Both the position numbers and the translations under genes were made by a program. A stretch of DNA of 64,000 nucleotides from Lamellibrachia satsuma (lineage: Eukaryota > Annelida > Polychaeta > Sabellida > Siboglinidae). The notes under the pieces are model-generated. The model searched no databases. It saw only the letters and a program-made list of their open reading frames with translations, and was not told the DNA's origin. Each line of letters starts with the position of its first letter. Within the stretch, counting starts at the first letter, position 1. The stretch lies in NCBI GenBank assembly GCA_033239005.1, contig BSQZ01000004.1, positions 13,214,007-13,278,006 of the forward strand, given 5' to 3'. Shown here one piece after another: positions 12,601-22,677 of the stretch.

Positions 12601-15425
12601 CAGAGAGAACATTTATTAAGTGACTAAATAAGACATAGCTATGTTCAGTATGTTGTTCAGGACATTGTTGCAATACACACGAAATTATGAATAATAGTAT
12701 AATTGAAATCTTAGTATCTGACAGAAAGGCACTACGAGTCTACTTTTAAGTTGATTACACGTAGATGAACATTTGTTGGACTGAAGTCTTCAATGACTTC
12801 CCTGACACTTGCCATCTGGGTATTTTGTTTTGCTTGGCAATTTTGTTAAATCTTTGTTTAGTATGTTTAAAGTTCAGAACTTTATTTGTAGGACAAACAT
12901 TATAATTACATTGCCATTAATTATATCGATTTTGCTATTTGCAATTAAACAGTGTGTTCTGAAGTCTTAAGATGTTGTTGAAGATGCAACATGGTGCACA
13001 ACTGCGAACAAATATTCCCTGTACATAAAAATAAAACATTGTTAACCAACTGGCATAAACTGAACTCTTAAATAACTTGTTTTAATAGACAATTGTGAAC
13101 TGTACCTGTCACCAACGATTCCACTGATGTACAGCCCCTGGAAACAATGACATTAATTAGAATAATGACAATTACACCTAGGAAAAAAGTACATACTAAG
13201 TAATATAAGACAACATAATGAAGAAGACCACATGTAGTGCCGATGTTCCTAGCCTTCTGGGATGTACTGCCTATATCGTTAGAATCCCAAAATGTAGTCC
13301 AGCATCATTGGTTAACCATAATTTATTTTATATTTAAATGTGTTTTTTTAGAGTGCTAGTACCTAAATTACATACTAATCATAACCATTTAAAAAAGCAG
13401 TATGGCTGTATTAATGGAATCCTGTATTTAAGAGGCTGCACAATGGTATCAGAAATGGTCAGAAAAGCACATGCAGTTGCCGATGACCCCGCCCACCCAC
13501 TGCACACTGAGTCTGACCTTCTTCCGTCTCAGAGACGATATCGGTGTGTGTGTTTGTGTGCGTGGTGTGTGTGTGTATATGGTGTGTGTGTGGTGTGTGT
13601 GTGTATGTGTGTATGTGAGATGATACTGGTGTGTGTGCGTGTGTGTGTGTGGTGTGCGTTTGTGGGGTGTGTGTGTGTGATGTCGTAAACTGCACTAACT
13701 TATGTGTGTAATTGCAGTATGATTACATTGTATGGACTACTTTCATGCATGTATTACTGTTATAACTTTTATTAACTTATTTCATGTATGTATTACTTTT
13801 ATCAACCATGTTTACCTCACATTTTACCCTCTTTACCTTTACCGATGGACAATAAACTAGTATCGTATCATATCAATCCTGCCTGTTCTTGTACTTACCA
13901 CAGCGTATGCAAACATGAAGACCGTATCAAGAACTCCCAGGAAGTCTTCCGCAACTTTAGTGCTCTCAAATAAGTGATGACTGTTCCAGGTCTGAACAGA
14001 AACACCACAATAAAATAATTCTACCTAGTTGCGATTTCAAACAAGGCATAAACTATTTCACTATTTCAAAGCTTTCATAAACATTATAATACATTTTCAA
14101 GCATTGTAGCGGAAATAAAACAGGATGCTGTGGACAATTAAAACCGTACTACTGTCTAGTATTCTACATATCCAAACAAACCTCTCCATCATATACCCTG
14201 AATATTTTCTATCTCAATTTCTTTGTCACAATTAACACAAACTACAATTTATTAATTTATTCTTTGCTATAACTTATAGGTTAGAACTATTTATTATTTG
14301 TTGACTAAACATTACTGAGTATTAAACATAAATAAACACATCCCTGAATATTATTTGCTGACTAAGCCTAACTGAGTACTAAACATATACAAATAGTACT
14401 AAACACATCCCTGAATATATATTTGCAATTAAATTAATTAATTATGAATGTGTTGGCTTAAATAAGAAATAACATTTTAGTATAATTAAGGTATATTTAC
14501 ACAATATCGTATATGTATATAAACTAACATACAGTATTTCAGTAAGTTTAGTAATATTATAACCAAACTTTACTTTATAAAATTTCAAAAATCACTAGCC
14601 CCAACTCTTTGGGTTATCTGTCTGGAGAATAATCAGGATAAGTTCAGAGCGTAATTGTCTGTTGGTCTTGTTTTCTAGGTCCTAAATTTTTGAGTCATTT
14701 TGCCAGCATCTTTGGCCTTCCAAGAATATGGGCCCTGAAGCTATTTGTCCTCAAGTTCAATGTTCGAGTCTTCACTTAAGCCTTTTCACTCCTTGTAAAA
14801 GCACAGACCATTAATGACCCCTTTTCACTGGACATGGCTTTGGGCTTTCACTTCTTTCCTTTTACATCTTGCTTTTGTCATCTCTGCTTCTACTTCTCTG
14901 AGCCAGGTGTTTCTCGGCATTCCCCTTTTGCCCTGAGGGTTCCATGTGAGCGCCTGTCTTGTGATGTGTTGTGTTGGCATCCTGTGAGTATGGCCGAACT
15001 AGCTCTTCTTCCTCTAACTTCCTTCTTCCAATTTGATATTTGATTGGTCCTTGATTTGTTCTTTTCCATAATGTTTCATTGCTAATTGTTTCTGGCCACC
15101 ACATCCTAAGAATTCTTCTTTGACACTTAGTTTAAAAAGTTTGGATCTACTGTAGCATGAATTCTGTAGTACGCTATGTCTCTGATCCATACATTAGTAC
15201 AGCCTTAAAAATTTTGAGTGAGAAACAATTATTCATCAGGACAATGACGCAATGTTGATATAGGCTGTAATAAGATGTTGTCCACATGTGTTACTTTGTC
15301 AGGAACTTACGTCATCCGGTTTTGTTTCATTGAAAGAATCATTGTGAAATGACGGAGTCCACTCAGCTTTCAGAATGACCTTCACATTGCTAAATGTCTT
15401 TCTTGTTGCATGGAAGAAGGCGTAT
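2805..15425 (-). CDS. SLC37A3: SLC37A3-like sugar-phosphate exchanger, secure exon span
   Basis: Fifteen minus-strand exons join with consistent phases into 440 codons (1321 nt, first base completing an upstream codon). Family signatures are [21 protein letters not shown] (TM4-5 loop), [65 protein letters not shown] and [18 protein letters not shown]. These match SLC37A3 better than SLC37A1/A2/A4. Human SLC37A3 is about 490 residues. SLC37 proteins are 12-TM major facilitator antiporters; SLC37A3 with ATRAID releases bisphosphonates from lysosomes (established knowledge), and its natural substrate is not settled. The exon carrying TM1 was not found. One intron uses a GC donor, and three splice sites adjoin tandem repeats. 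Confidence 0.95.
2945..3255 (-). mobile_element. tRNA-derived SINE, near full length, minus strand
   Basis: The minus-strand head begins GGGGTGATAGTGTAGCGGCTAG and has a good B box (GGTTCGAATTG). The shared central domain and a tail reading ATATAAGAGTG follow. The tRNA-like 5' end gives the orientation. It lies in the intron between the 3729 and 2805 exons, in the gene's sense direction. Confidence 0.85.
3729..3823 (-). CDS. SLC37A3: SLC37A3 exon, TM11 region
   Basis: 95 nt entering in phase 1. It encodes [20 protein letters not shown] and then [11 protein letters not shown]. This is the conserved TVTGIxDGSGSxGAAxGQ block of SLC37 proteins. Donor gtacac, acceptor cgtccag. Confidence 0.95.
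4454..4558 (-). CDS. SLC37A3: SLC37A3 exon, TM10 region
   Basis: 105 nt beginning [12 protein letters not shown] and continuing through [19 protein letters not shown] (human GFFIGGPSNMISSAISADL). The acceptor gtgtttcag sits inside the first unit of a minisatellite whose units copy the first ~40 nt of this exon plus a T-rich AG acceptor. Donor gtgagc. Confidence 0.95.
4559..5262 (-). repeat. ~45-bp minisatellite derived from an exon start and its splice acceptor
   Basis: About 16 head-to-tail units of 35-46 bp (plus-strand core GACAGCATTGACCAGGTGG, then TTATTTGGTGACCCTGAAAC). Read on the minus strand, every unit is a near copy of the first codons of the adjoining exon (TCACCAAATAACCACCTGGT), then a pyrimidine-rich tract ending in TTTCAG or a variant. 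The array begins exactly at the exon's acceptor. Confidence 0.95.
5446..5529. repeat. (TA)n microsatellite
   Basis: Mostly pure TA dinucleotides with a few TCTATA interruptions at the left end. It lies in an intron of the SLC37A3-like gene. Confidence 0.98.
6222..6290. repeat. (TGAG)n microsatellite abutting a splice donor
   Basis: About 17 TGAG units with one GTGGG variant. On the minus strand the intron begins gtaagta and passes directly into the (CTCA)n tract, so the microsatellite lies within 10 nt of the donor. Confidence 0.98.
6298..6373 (-). CDS. SLC37A3: SLC37A3 exon, TM9 region
   Basis: 76 nt in phase 0 encoding [19 protein letters not shown] and then SLYFYT. It aligns with the family block DVLQKRAPVLALSLLLAVGS. 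Donor gtaagt, acceptor cacttgcag. Confidence 0.93.
6721..6746 (-). CDS. SLC37A3: SLC37A3 micro-exon (26 nt)
   Basis: Completes a split Ala codon and adds GVIGGVIS, giving [14 protein letters not shown] across three exons. This equals GGIIGGTLQGFISD of human SLC37A3 in length. It was found from phase and homology. Acceptor gcctacag, donor gtaagt. Confidence 0.9.
6940..7190 (-). mobile_element. tRNA-derived SINE, subtype B, minus strand
   Basis: The minus-strand head GGGGCATGGTATCTTGG is followed by a tRNA-like body and a tail with AAGATCCCACATAGGGAAATG, then ACCTGTTGTGAACTCA. The same subtype lies at 16424-16690 and 34310-34525. Confidence 0.75.
7722..7863 (-). CDS. SLC37A3: SLC37A3 exon with a GC splice donor
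   Basis: 142 nt encoding [20 protein letters not shown], a loop, then [13 protein letters not shown]; nearly identical to the human block. The exon ends GTAG and the intron begins GCAAGT, a non-canonical GC-AG intron. The phase (1) is confirmed by the next micro-exon. No GT donor gives a correct join. Confidence 0.96.
8599..8714 (-). CDS. SLC37A3: SLC37A3 exon, cytosolic loop and start of TM7
   Basis: 116 nt. It begins with an acidic/Ser loop ([16 protein letters not shown]), then a Lys/Arg stretch, and ends [15 protein letters not shown], matching AISFYQACCLPGVIP of human SLC37A3. Donor gtaagc. Confidence 0.94.
9079..9170. repeat. ~45-bp imperfect tandem repeat, about 3 copies
   Basis: AAAACAGCATTTTGAT followed by TATGTGAT-type spacers, three times, inside an intron of the transporter gene. 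Confidence 0.85.
9292..9366 (-). CDS. SLC37A3: SLC37A3 exon, variable central loop
   Basis: 75 nt encoding a polar, Pro/Gln/Ser-rich stretch ([19 protein letters not shown]). It corresponds to the poorly conserved large intracellular loop between TM6 and TM7. Support comes from splice sites (acceptor tttaccag, donor gttagt) and phase agreement rather than homology. Confidence 0.85.
9561..9611. repeat. (TA)n microsatellite
   Basis: About 25 TA units in an intron. Confidence 0.98.
10208..10292 (-). CDS. SLC37A3: SLC37A3 exon, TM6
   Basis: 85 nt encoding [20 protein letters not shown], then LVPSPAEL. It aligns with YAFLVTASVQFAGGIVIFFG of human SLC37A3. Acceptor ctgttgcag, donor gtaagt. Confidence 0.95.
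10867..10963 (-). CDS. SLC37A3: SLC37A3 exon, TM5
   Basis: 97 nt encoding [20 protein letters not shown], then [24 protein letters not shown] is identical to the human block. Donor gtaaat. Confidence 0.96.
11270..11546 (-). repeat. ~17-bp repeat array starting at a splice donor
   Basis: Roughly 16 imperfect units of TTAAGTTACTAATAATG type on the plus strand. On the minus strand the first intron bases (GTAACTTGACATTATTAGT) are themselves one unit, so each later unit repeats a donor-like GTAACTT. The array begins at the donor of the exon at 11547. Confidence 0.93.
11547..11692 (-). CDS. SLC37A3: SLC37A3 exon, TM3-TM4 and signature loop
   Basis: 146 nt encoding [17 protein letters not shown]4 residues and the signature [20 protein letters not shown] then GRS. 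This block is the strongest evidence for SLC37A3 identity. Acceptor gttcgcag, donor gtaact. Confidence 0.97.
12124..12256. repeat. 12-bp minisatellite (GTGTGGTGTTCC type)
   Basis: About 11 units. It is open in several frames because 12 is a multiple of 3, giving fake ORFs of WCSV and EHHT repeats. It is intronic. Confidence 0.96.
12409..12460 (-). CDS. SLC37A3: SLC37A3 exon, TM2-TM3
   Basis: 52 nt encoding [17 protein letters not shown] after a split Arg codon ([10 protein letters not shown]; human GDRLNLRWVLSFGMCSSAL). Donor gtaagt. Confidence 0.95.
13106..13137 (-). CDS. SLC37A3: SLC37A3 short exon, TM2 end
   Basis: 32 nt encoding [10 protein letters not shown] plus two bases of Arg. Human sequence here is [11 protein letters not shown]. 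Acceptor tttccag, donor gtacag. Confidence 0.94.
13544..13680. repeat. (TG)n-rich low-complexity tract
   Basis: GT/GTAT/GTGC-rich sequence. It produces spurious Cys/Val-rich frames on one strand and His/Thr-rich frames on the other. It is intronic. Confidence 0.97.
13899..13991 (-). CDS. SLC37A3: SLC37A3 exon, lumenal loop and TM2 start
   Basis: 93 nt in phase 0/0 encoding [20 protein letters not shown], then [11 protein letters not shown]. It aligns with SSNHLFPSAEKATLFLGTLD TIFLFSYAV. Acceptor tctgttcag, donor gtaagt. Confidence 0.95.
14645..15215 (-). mobile_element. RTE-like LINE 3' coding tail, degenerate
   Basis: Minus-strand translation in shifting frames gives [39 protein letters not shown] and a Lys/Glu-rich end. 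This is the post-RT tail of a common animal LINE group (LWKRTNQ...[19 protein letters not shown]). Stops and frameshifts make it inactive. It sits in the intron between the first two secure exons. Confidence 0.8.
15311..15425 (-). CDS. SLC37A3: SLC37A3 exon, end of TM1 and first loop
   Basis: 115 nt: one base completing a split codon, then [20 protein letters not shown] and [23 protein letters not shown] corresponds to human [12 protein letters not shown], and EWTPS to QWTPS. Acceptor ctgttttag, donor gtaagt. The upstream exon must end in phase 2 and carry the rest of TM1. Confidence 0.95.
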
Positions 15426-16423
15426 CTAAAACAGAAACAACTACAACCGTATTAAGATGTTCAAAAAATGTATCACATTGTAGTGAAACATGTCAGGATA
15501 TATTATATCAAACTTTGCTCAGGATTCAGTATTTCAATAAAAAAAATTCATGATGGTATTTTGCTTAATGATCAATATATATATAATACATTGTTTATAT
15601 TGTAACTGACATTGTTTACACAGAAACGTTTGAGGTGTAGAACATGTATAACAATAAAACAAATGATTTGGATTGTACTTTAGCTATGTATTAAGCGTTG
15701 CATAACAATTAGCTAATTAAGATACACTGTGTTTGTAGAATTATGTTTTTAGTATTAGCTTAAAAAAATTTATTATTCGTGTAGTTTGCACATGCTTAAT
15801 ATAAGTTTTAACTTCTACTTTCCTTTTTTACATTATGTTAACAAAATTAGACGACATATATGAAATTGTATTGATACTGAAAATTTATTTTGTTATTATG
15901 CTTAATATCCCAGCAGTTAGTTCTATTGTGTGGATGACAAATAATGGAACATACTATATTAAATGTATTACAATGTCATTAATTGTTTGTTAGGAATGTC
16001 GACAGATGGTGCCATTAATTCAGTCGGATCAAAATCCATTATGATTTGGCCGACTTTCAACTTGCTTCCACATATCTACATAATTGGTTATATATTATAT
16101 ATATATATGATACTTTTGAAAAAATTTGCATAGCATCACTCTTTTTTAATATTAATTTCTTAGCGACTTAAAGCATAAGCATGATTTGAATCTGCTGCCA
16201 CTCCAGTGATTTGTGTCTGATCATTTCAATGTGGCCCCACTGAGCACTTAAGGGCACCTCCTTCAACGCCAATGTAGCACCAGATCTCAATACCCCACAT
16301 ACCAATGTGATATATCAAGTAAAACTTAATATAATAAACGTCTTATATTTCAAACTGCTAAACTAGCAGTTGCTTAAAATGTTTAAAAAAAGGCAATGAA
16401 AAAAATTGTCATTTCATTGCCAT

Positions 16424-16690
16424 CATCATGGGGCATGGTGGTTGTGTAGTAGAGCGTCAGGCTTTTGGTTGAGGGAACCATGGTTCAAAACCACTTGCTG
16501 CCATTTTGAAACTTGGACAATTTCATTCACCCCACTTTGCCTGTGTCTTTTGGAAGAGACACTAAAAGCCGTTTGTCCATTCTCTCTGGTGTCTATACCA
16601 GTGAAAGTAAAAAATCCCAGAAGGAAATGGAAAAAAACCTGTTGTGGACTCAGTGCGCCTCATAGAGCTGGTGATCTCGATCTCTAAACT
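16424..16690 (+). mobile_element. tRNA-derived SINE, subtype B, plus strand
   Basis: Begins GGGGCATGGTGGTTGTGTAG. It has a B-box-like TGGTTCAAAACC and the shared body CATTTTGAAACTTGGACAAT, and ends with AAAATCCCAGAAGGAAATGG and ACCTGTTGTGGACTCA. The unusually long tail distinguishes subtype B. Confidence 0.82.
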
Positions 16691-17539
16691 CACTATATTA
16701 CCTCCCAGTTTAGCTGTCATCTGTAAAGGGAATATCTCATCAAGCATTGTAATATTATCAAATAGTTGCAGTATCGCAAACGATAAACTATAACATTACT
16801 GCTTTTAATATACATGACAAAAAACATCGTTATTAGCCCAGGTCCAGTGTTGCTAGAGCTTTGAACACACCCACCCTCCTATATCGGACAGTCAGTGGTT
16901 TCTTTAACTGGCTTCAGGAAAACTCATTTGAGACGGGTGTGTTTGGGTCAACTTTTTTCATATTTTGCTCTGTTCAAGTGATCGATTATACACAGCCGCG
17001 AGTGAATGGTAGCGTCACCATTCAGAGCAGAGGTCTTACTGCATACATTTCCTTTGAAGTTTGCATCTCCTTGGCGACACAATACGCTGGCTGGATTGAT
17101 GTAATTTAAATGAAATGCTTGTGTATGAGTGCGTGCTTGCTTGTGTGCGTGCATGTATGCTTGTATCTATGGATGTATGCGTGCATGCATGCACACACAT
17201 GATCACCTCAAAATAGTTAATCTTGTTGTAGTTAATCTTGTTCTAATAATTAATTAATTGCATATTCTATCTACAGAAATGGTATCTACATATTTTGGAT
17301 GCTGAGCTCCTCAGCTTTCAGTAGTAATTTACTACTAGTAATAGCCACTAATACCCTGCTACCATGGACTGTGTCTGAGAGTATCACTGACACCGTGTCT
17401 GTGAGTGTGACGGAAATCCAGTGCCGACTTTTTACTGCCGTGGAGGTTGTAGTGCCAGTGTCAGTGAGTGACAGTACTAGTACACTGGCATGATAACTTA
17501 AGAAACACGCTTATAATTGTACAGTTAAATCCGATAAAG

Positions 17540-17625
17540 AGCAACATTTTTGTTAACAAGATTGCCATCCCAAACAACAATTTCCAGATGGCAAGTGGAC
17601 AAGGAAGCCATTGGTAGGTATATCA
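17540..17625 (-). mobile_element. Short LINE 3'-tail fragment
   Basis: AACAAGATTGCCATCCCAAA followed by CAGATGGCAAGTGGACAAGG is shared with 27545-27620. In the latter copy it lies next to the CR1-like RT tail. The boundary CCATTGGTAGGTATATC recurs at 20203-20220. Confidence 0.6.
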
Positions 17626-17924
17626 ACAAAAAATTCAAATCGATCAGATGATCATTTAAATGGTTCCACAGGATAGAGTGTCCTATAAAGTTTATAACAA
17701 TTTTGGAATTTTGTTGATATCTACATTATTTCCGAAGTTATTCCACTTTTTGATCTCTGAAAATTAGCATTGATGTCTATACAATTTGGTTCCATTTCTT
17801 GTGACCCGGAATGCTGAGGACTGTATTTCATTTATATGAAAATAGCAATAGTTTTTAATGTATTGAACATATTGATGTGAAATAAAAAGGTATATGACCC
17901 AGAAACTAATGTTAATAATATATG

Positions 17925-18320
17925 ACCTTGACATGACCTAATTAGTTGACCTACATTTAACCTTTGACCTATATACATGGAGTAATGGGATTAATTGGTT
18001 GTAATTAATTAGTAAATGAGTTTATTAAACCTTTATGGGATGGAAATTGTCAATGTATCTACTTCAATGTCATGTGACTTGGTAAATCCATATTTTTGAT
18101 GACCTAATTAATTGACCTACATTTTACATTTGACCTATTTACGTTGATTAATGGGCTAATTTAGCTGTTATTTAATAGGTAATTGGCCTATTTAACTTTT
18201 AATGGATGGAAAATGTCAATTTATCAACTTGAATACTATGTGACCATGTAATTTTACATTACCTAATTAGTTTACCTGCATTTCACACTTGACCTATTTA
18301 CAGGGAGTAATAGCATGGTA
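17925..18320. repeat. ~162-bp tandem repeat, about 2.4 copies
   Basis: GACCTAATTAGTTGACCTAC recurs with small changes at 17936, 18101 and about 18260. Each unit carries several TGACCT hexamers, the reverse complement of the nuclear-receptor half-site AGGTCA. Function is not implied by sequence alone. Confidence 0.85.
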
Positions 18321-19968
18321 ATAAGTTGGTCCACCCATACAGGGCTAGGGGCATCAAAATAATTGTATGTGTTTAGATTATATTACAGTTAATTGTACAT
18401 ATTTTTACCATGTATTAATTATGAAAAGGCTAGATGTTATTCAAAAGCAACCATTTATTTCTATATGCACATACGTTTCTTCAGACAATGTCAATGCCTA
18501 TCTATGTTCGTCATATTTTTTATTTCTTGCAGGCAAATGCAATAGTGTGTCAATGTTCCACAAGCACACTGTCTCAGCATCAAGCACATGATTTTGTTTA
18601 TCATGTTAGATGAGTGCATGGCAATAATTTCCATGTGTAAGAGTATAATGGTTATCGTAGACGACAGCACATTTGTCAAAACCAGAATTGATCACTTTGA
18701 TGTCGCTCATCGATGGACGATGAATCTATCTCAAATCATCATTGAAGAAAGGAACAGTTGTCCTGAGATGAAGTCTTATATGATGTTGCAATAGTGCATG
18801 CAGTGTTATCTCCAAGGTGTTCATCATTCGATTCATTTGTATCATAACAGCCGATTGTAATCCATATAAATTATAAACTAGCTGAAGTCTGTACACACGA
18901 GTTGCTGTTGAATACCTTTACCTGTAACACAAAATACTTTTGAATAATTAAATTAATAATTATAATATTATATATCTGATATAATCAGATGATAAAATAT
19001 CAAAAGTACATTTTATAACAGTAAATTTTGCACAAATAAAAACTGGATCTTCTAAAATCCAAGATGTCAAATAATGTGTAAAATAAAATAACGATAATTA
19101 AGAAGATATTCAAGTTGGCATAAATGATCACTGCAAATAAAAATTAACAAAACACAAATAGTGGCAGATATTAAGTATAAAATATGCATAATGAAATATT
19201 AAAGTGAAAAGTATCTGCAGCTTTAAACAATGATTACTTGGTTTTTAACAGTAATCGCTGGAAGGCGACCGAACATATAGGTATATACAAATACACAACA
19301 ATTTTGTTATTCATCATAAATGCATACCTTAGAAACACTACACAACTCACACCAGTTATTACAATTTACAAGTTATATAATCAGTAAAAAAGGTATGCAG
19401 TAAAACGCAACAAAAAAACAATAAAACATAATTTCTGACAACTAGTAAATACTGCTACACAAACTACAGAAAGACATATATAACAAATGCTATAAACAAA
19501 ACATGCCAGCAATTAATTGTTGAAATGTGGATTGCTCGGATTCTTAGAAAAGATTTCATATTGCAGATGACGCCATGACGATGTCAAATCATCTTGCAGT
19601 AATTTACCTTTCGTAATTTTTAACATAAAAATATTGACGCATAGACAACAATAATACATTTATAATAACTGTTATCAACAAAACATGCAATAATTTAATC
19701 GCAGAAATACGGATGTCAACGGATTACGATGCGTCGAAAGGTCTTTACAATATACGTTCACGCGAAGCCACCGACCGCAGCTTCCGAACGACAAAACATG
19801 ACAGATTAGCGCGCACCGGGTCATGTTGCCCACGTTTGTCCACTGCAATAATATGCACATCATTTTAAAGCTAAGTAATTATTGTACTGTTCTTTTTTAG
19901 TCCTATAAAATTCTTCTTTATATTATATGTACTTTTTAACAAGTTTAAGCAAAACAAAATTTACTTAC

Positions 19969-20073
19969 CTTCGTGCAGTCACAAAAGCGTCGGAATGAAA
20001 AAATTATCGCGCCCATAATGTAAAGAAGACATTCATTGGTCGATATGAAGTTAAACAAACTCGGCCACGTCAT
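19969..20073 (-). CDS. Candidate first coding exon of the SLC37A3-like gene
   Basis: A 35-codon frame starts MTWPSLF and ends FSFRRFCDCTK at a good donor (AAG/gtaagt). MTWPSLF resembles the human SLC37A3 start MAWPNVF, and the distal part could match the F-S-x-D region before TM1 in SLC37 proteins. It ends in phase 0, whereas the next secure exon needs phase 2, so a small TM1 exon would have to lie between. An in-frame ATG lies two codons upstream. Confidence 0.4.
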
Positions 20074-20214
20074 TTGCATACCGAGTATTTTGGCTTTTCC
20101 CAGCGACCATGTGATGCGAGCGTCACGCCTTCGTGCCAAATATGGGACACATAAAATGACGCTATTTTCGACAACGAAAAAGTGACGCCATCTAGCGGAA
20201 CGTGATATACCTAC
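20074..20214 (-). promoter_or_regulatory. Possible 5' UTR/promoter of the SLC37A3-like gene
   Basis: More GC-rich than its surroundings, with scattered CpGs (GCGAGCGTCACGCC, CTAGCGGAACG). It sits immediately upstream of the candidate first exon and just before a LINE fragment. No TATA box is evident. Confidence 0.3.
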
Positions 20215-20515
20215 CATTGGCTTATCGAGAGTCCAAAATTTTCTTATCTATGTGTAGCCCACCCTTATCAAATATCTGTCAATTCTAGTTTTAAACATAT
20301 TCACACTACTAGCATTAACACAATCATTTGGCAGTTTGTTCCATTCAGTTATCACCCTCTGTGAGAAAGAATACTTTCTCATGTCCAACCTACACTGTCA
20401 CTGGACACCAGTGGTGTCACTAACTATTGATGCTTTGTGTCTCATAACCGTTCACTATTTTAAACACGTCTACTTGGTCTCCTCTTAGTCTCCTGGTCTC
20501 TAGTTGTGAAATATG
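20215..20515 (-). mobile_element. CR1/Jockey-like LINE, 3' end of the RT open frame
   Basis: Minus-strand pieces read LDMRKYSFSQRVITEWN, KLPNDCVNASSVNMFK and TRIDRYL with a few frame breaks. RLDLRKxxFSxRVxxxWNxLPxxVVxAxSxxxFKxxLD is the carboxy-terminal signature of CR1-type RT proteins. Only the last ~100 residues are present. A second copy is at 27630-27842. Confidence 0.85.
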
Positions 20516-21440
20516 TTACGAAGTAAACATTATTACCCCATGAATGTTAATACGAAGACGATACCGTGATGTATTGACCATCGACTTCCAACATTTCGAC
20601 TTCCAATTCTGACCGTAGCCATTATTTACACCCACTCACCCCCACAACGTCACGTGGTTGTCACGTGAGTCTTACCACCTGCCGGCGTTTTGCTGGGCTG
20701 TTTGTTGATTCCCATTCCACAATGTGGCGCCACTATATTAGTTACGGCGTTCACCCCATCATTTCGGCGGATTGACGTGTCTCCTTCGCCTCGAACAATG
20801 TGAACAACATTGCCATCTTATGTAGAACGTTACATATGACATGTGGACAAGTGTGTATGCTTATAAGCTTACAGCGAGGGCGTGGCCTTGAGACATCGTC
20901 TACAGGCGTGTTCACACAAGCGATTAATTGTAGTCATAGACATAAATAGAACACCCGTTAGTAAATATAGGGGGATGATTAATGATGTAACTCTATGATT
21001 GTAGCGCAGTTGCATGTGGCGACACCGTGTGGCATGACAAAGCACATGTAAATTATGTGCCAGTTCACACGAGCAATGCGTCTATGCACTGCAAATGCGA
21101 CATGCTGATTGGCGCCAATCACCACTTGAGTTCTGATTAAAGGTTACGACGAGTATATGCACTCATTTGCGGCGGTCGCTGATTGGCTATTGTCTTCAAA
21201 CTGTCGCCCGCAATTCCAGTGATTCTAGCCGCAAATTGGCCGCGCTAATCGGCTTGCGAGGGTGTTCACACAAAAGATTAGTCGTCCAATTGGTCGGCCG
21301 ATGCAATGTCGGCTAATTGGTCTGGTGAACGGGTTTTAAAACACAATAATTATGAAGATGATTCGTAGGACTATCGTCGACGGGTTTGTTTGCCGATCAG
21401 ACGCATACATATATGCGTTCAGTCATATGCGACTTAAAGC
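20516..21440. other. GC-richer spacer with repeated GTTCACAC motifs
   Basis: TGTTCACACAAGCGATTA, AGTTCACACGAGCAATGCG and TGTTCACACAAAAGATTAG recur at about 20911, 21062 and 21264. CpG is denser than in the flanks. No coding exon is seen. Probably part of the Harbinger-type element that contains the MADF fragment just downstream. Confidence 0.5.
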
Positions 21441-21470
21441 CGTACAAAATACCACGCAAATATAGCAGAC

Positions 21471-21530
21471 ATGTGGTCCGAGGAGAAGAAAAGTAAATTG
21501 ATTAATCTCTGGCGTGAGAACCCTTGTTTG
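21471..21530 (+). pseudogene. MADF/Myb-like start of a PIF/Harbinger-type second ORF, truncated
   Basis: An ATG opens MWSEEKKSKLINLWRENPCL, the first helix region of a MADF (Adf1-type Myb/SANT) domain. The frame then loses similarity and stops within about 24 codons, so the rest of the domain is deleted. MADF proteins are commonly the accessory protein of PIF/Harbinger transposons. The surrounding GTTCACAC motifs fit a non-autonomous derivative. Confidence 0.7.
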
Positions 21531-22033
21531 AAGGCTCCGTGTTCCAACCTCTTCTTCTCCACCAAGGATTTCACCCACCGCCTTTTCGTCAATCCATCTT
21601 GATTACGTCACCTACGTCATAGTAGCAGCTAGTGCAGCCAGAGTAGCAAGTATCAACATGCATATTTCGGTTTCTTCTTCCCACGTCGCTACATTTCTTC
21701 GTCAGCATCAGCACGAGTTTGATGGGAAACCGTTAGGGTCGTGTTAGTCTCACGACTGGCCGATCGGCTTCGGACCAGTCGTATGGTATGTTCGGCGGTT
21801 CACGACGAAACAAGATTGCTCAATTAAGATGATTCGAGATCCTTCCACTGTGTCGTGTAGTGTGCGGCGACCTTTATTCAATGACATAGTGTCATGCAAG
21901 GCCGTAGCCACTGCATGGGTGTTCGATCATGGGGTTCGCGCGAACCACCTTTTTCTGAACCCCATTTCGAAAACGAACCCCCCCATTTTTCACGAAACTG
22001 TTGGCTCACAAATCTATTGTGAGCCATTGTGAA

Positions 22034-22037
22034 CCAA

Positions 22038-22117
<80 letters not shown>

Positions 22118-22190
22118 CGGACGCACGGACGCACGCACGCACGCTCGCACGCACGCACGCAACGAACGAATGCACGCACGCACGCACGTA
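22034..22190. repeat. (ACGC)n microsatellite
   Basis: About 37 tetranucleotide units with a few ACGG/ACGA variants. It yields fake Arg/Thr/His frames on the plus strand and Ala/Cys/Val/Arg frames on the minus strand. Confidence 0.99.
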
Positions 22191-22194
22191 ATGT

Positions 22195-22579
<385 letters not shown>

Positions 22580-22677
22580 ATGTTATGCAGTCGTGGTATG
22601 TGTGTTATCGTTTCCGTTGCACAAATAACAGCTTACCGCCACAGAACGCGTGTGCGGATCGAAGAGGTCGGGGAGAA

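Larger units (their letters stand above)
15426..19968. other. Large 5' intron of the SLC37A3-like gene
   Basis: It should contain the missing TM1 core exon (entering phase 0 if the candidate first exon is right, leaving phase 2), but I could not identify it. It holds a SINE (16424), a LINE tail scrap near 17540-17625, a ~162-bp tandem repeat (17925) and otherwise AT-rich sequence. Confidence 0.5.

Noticed and set aside
13338..13695. 116-codon Cys/Val-rich frame and His/Thr-rich antisense frame
   Set aside because: (TG)n low-complexity sequence in an intron.
18367..18794. Two overlapping frames of 68-74 codons with a tttcttgcag acceptor at 18532
   Set aside because: No domain, no donor in phase and opposite to the host gene. 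Insufficient support.
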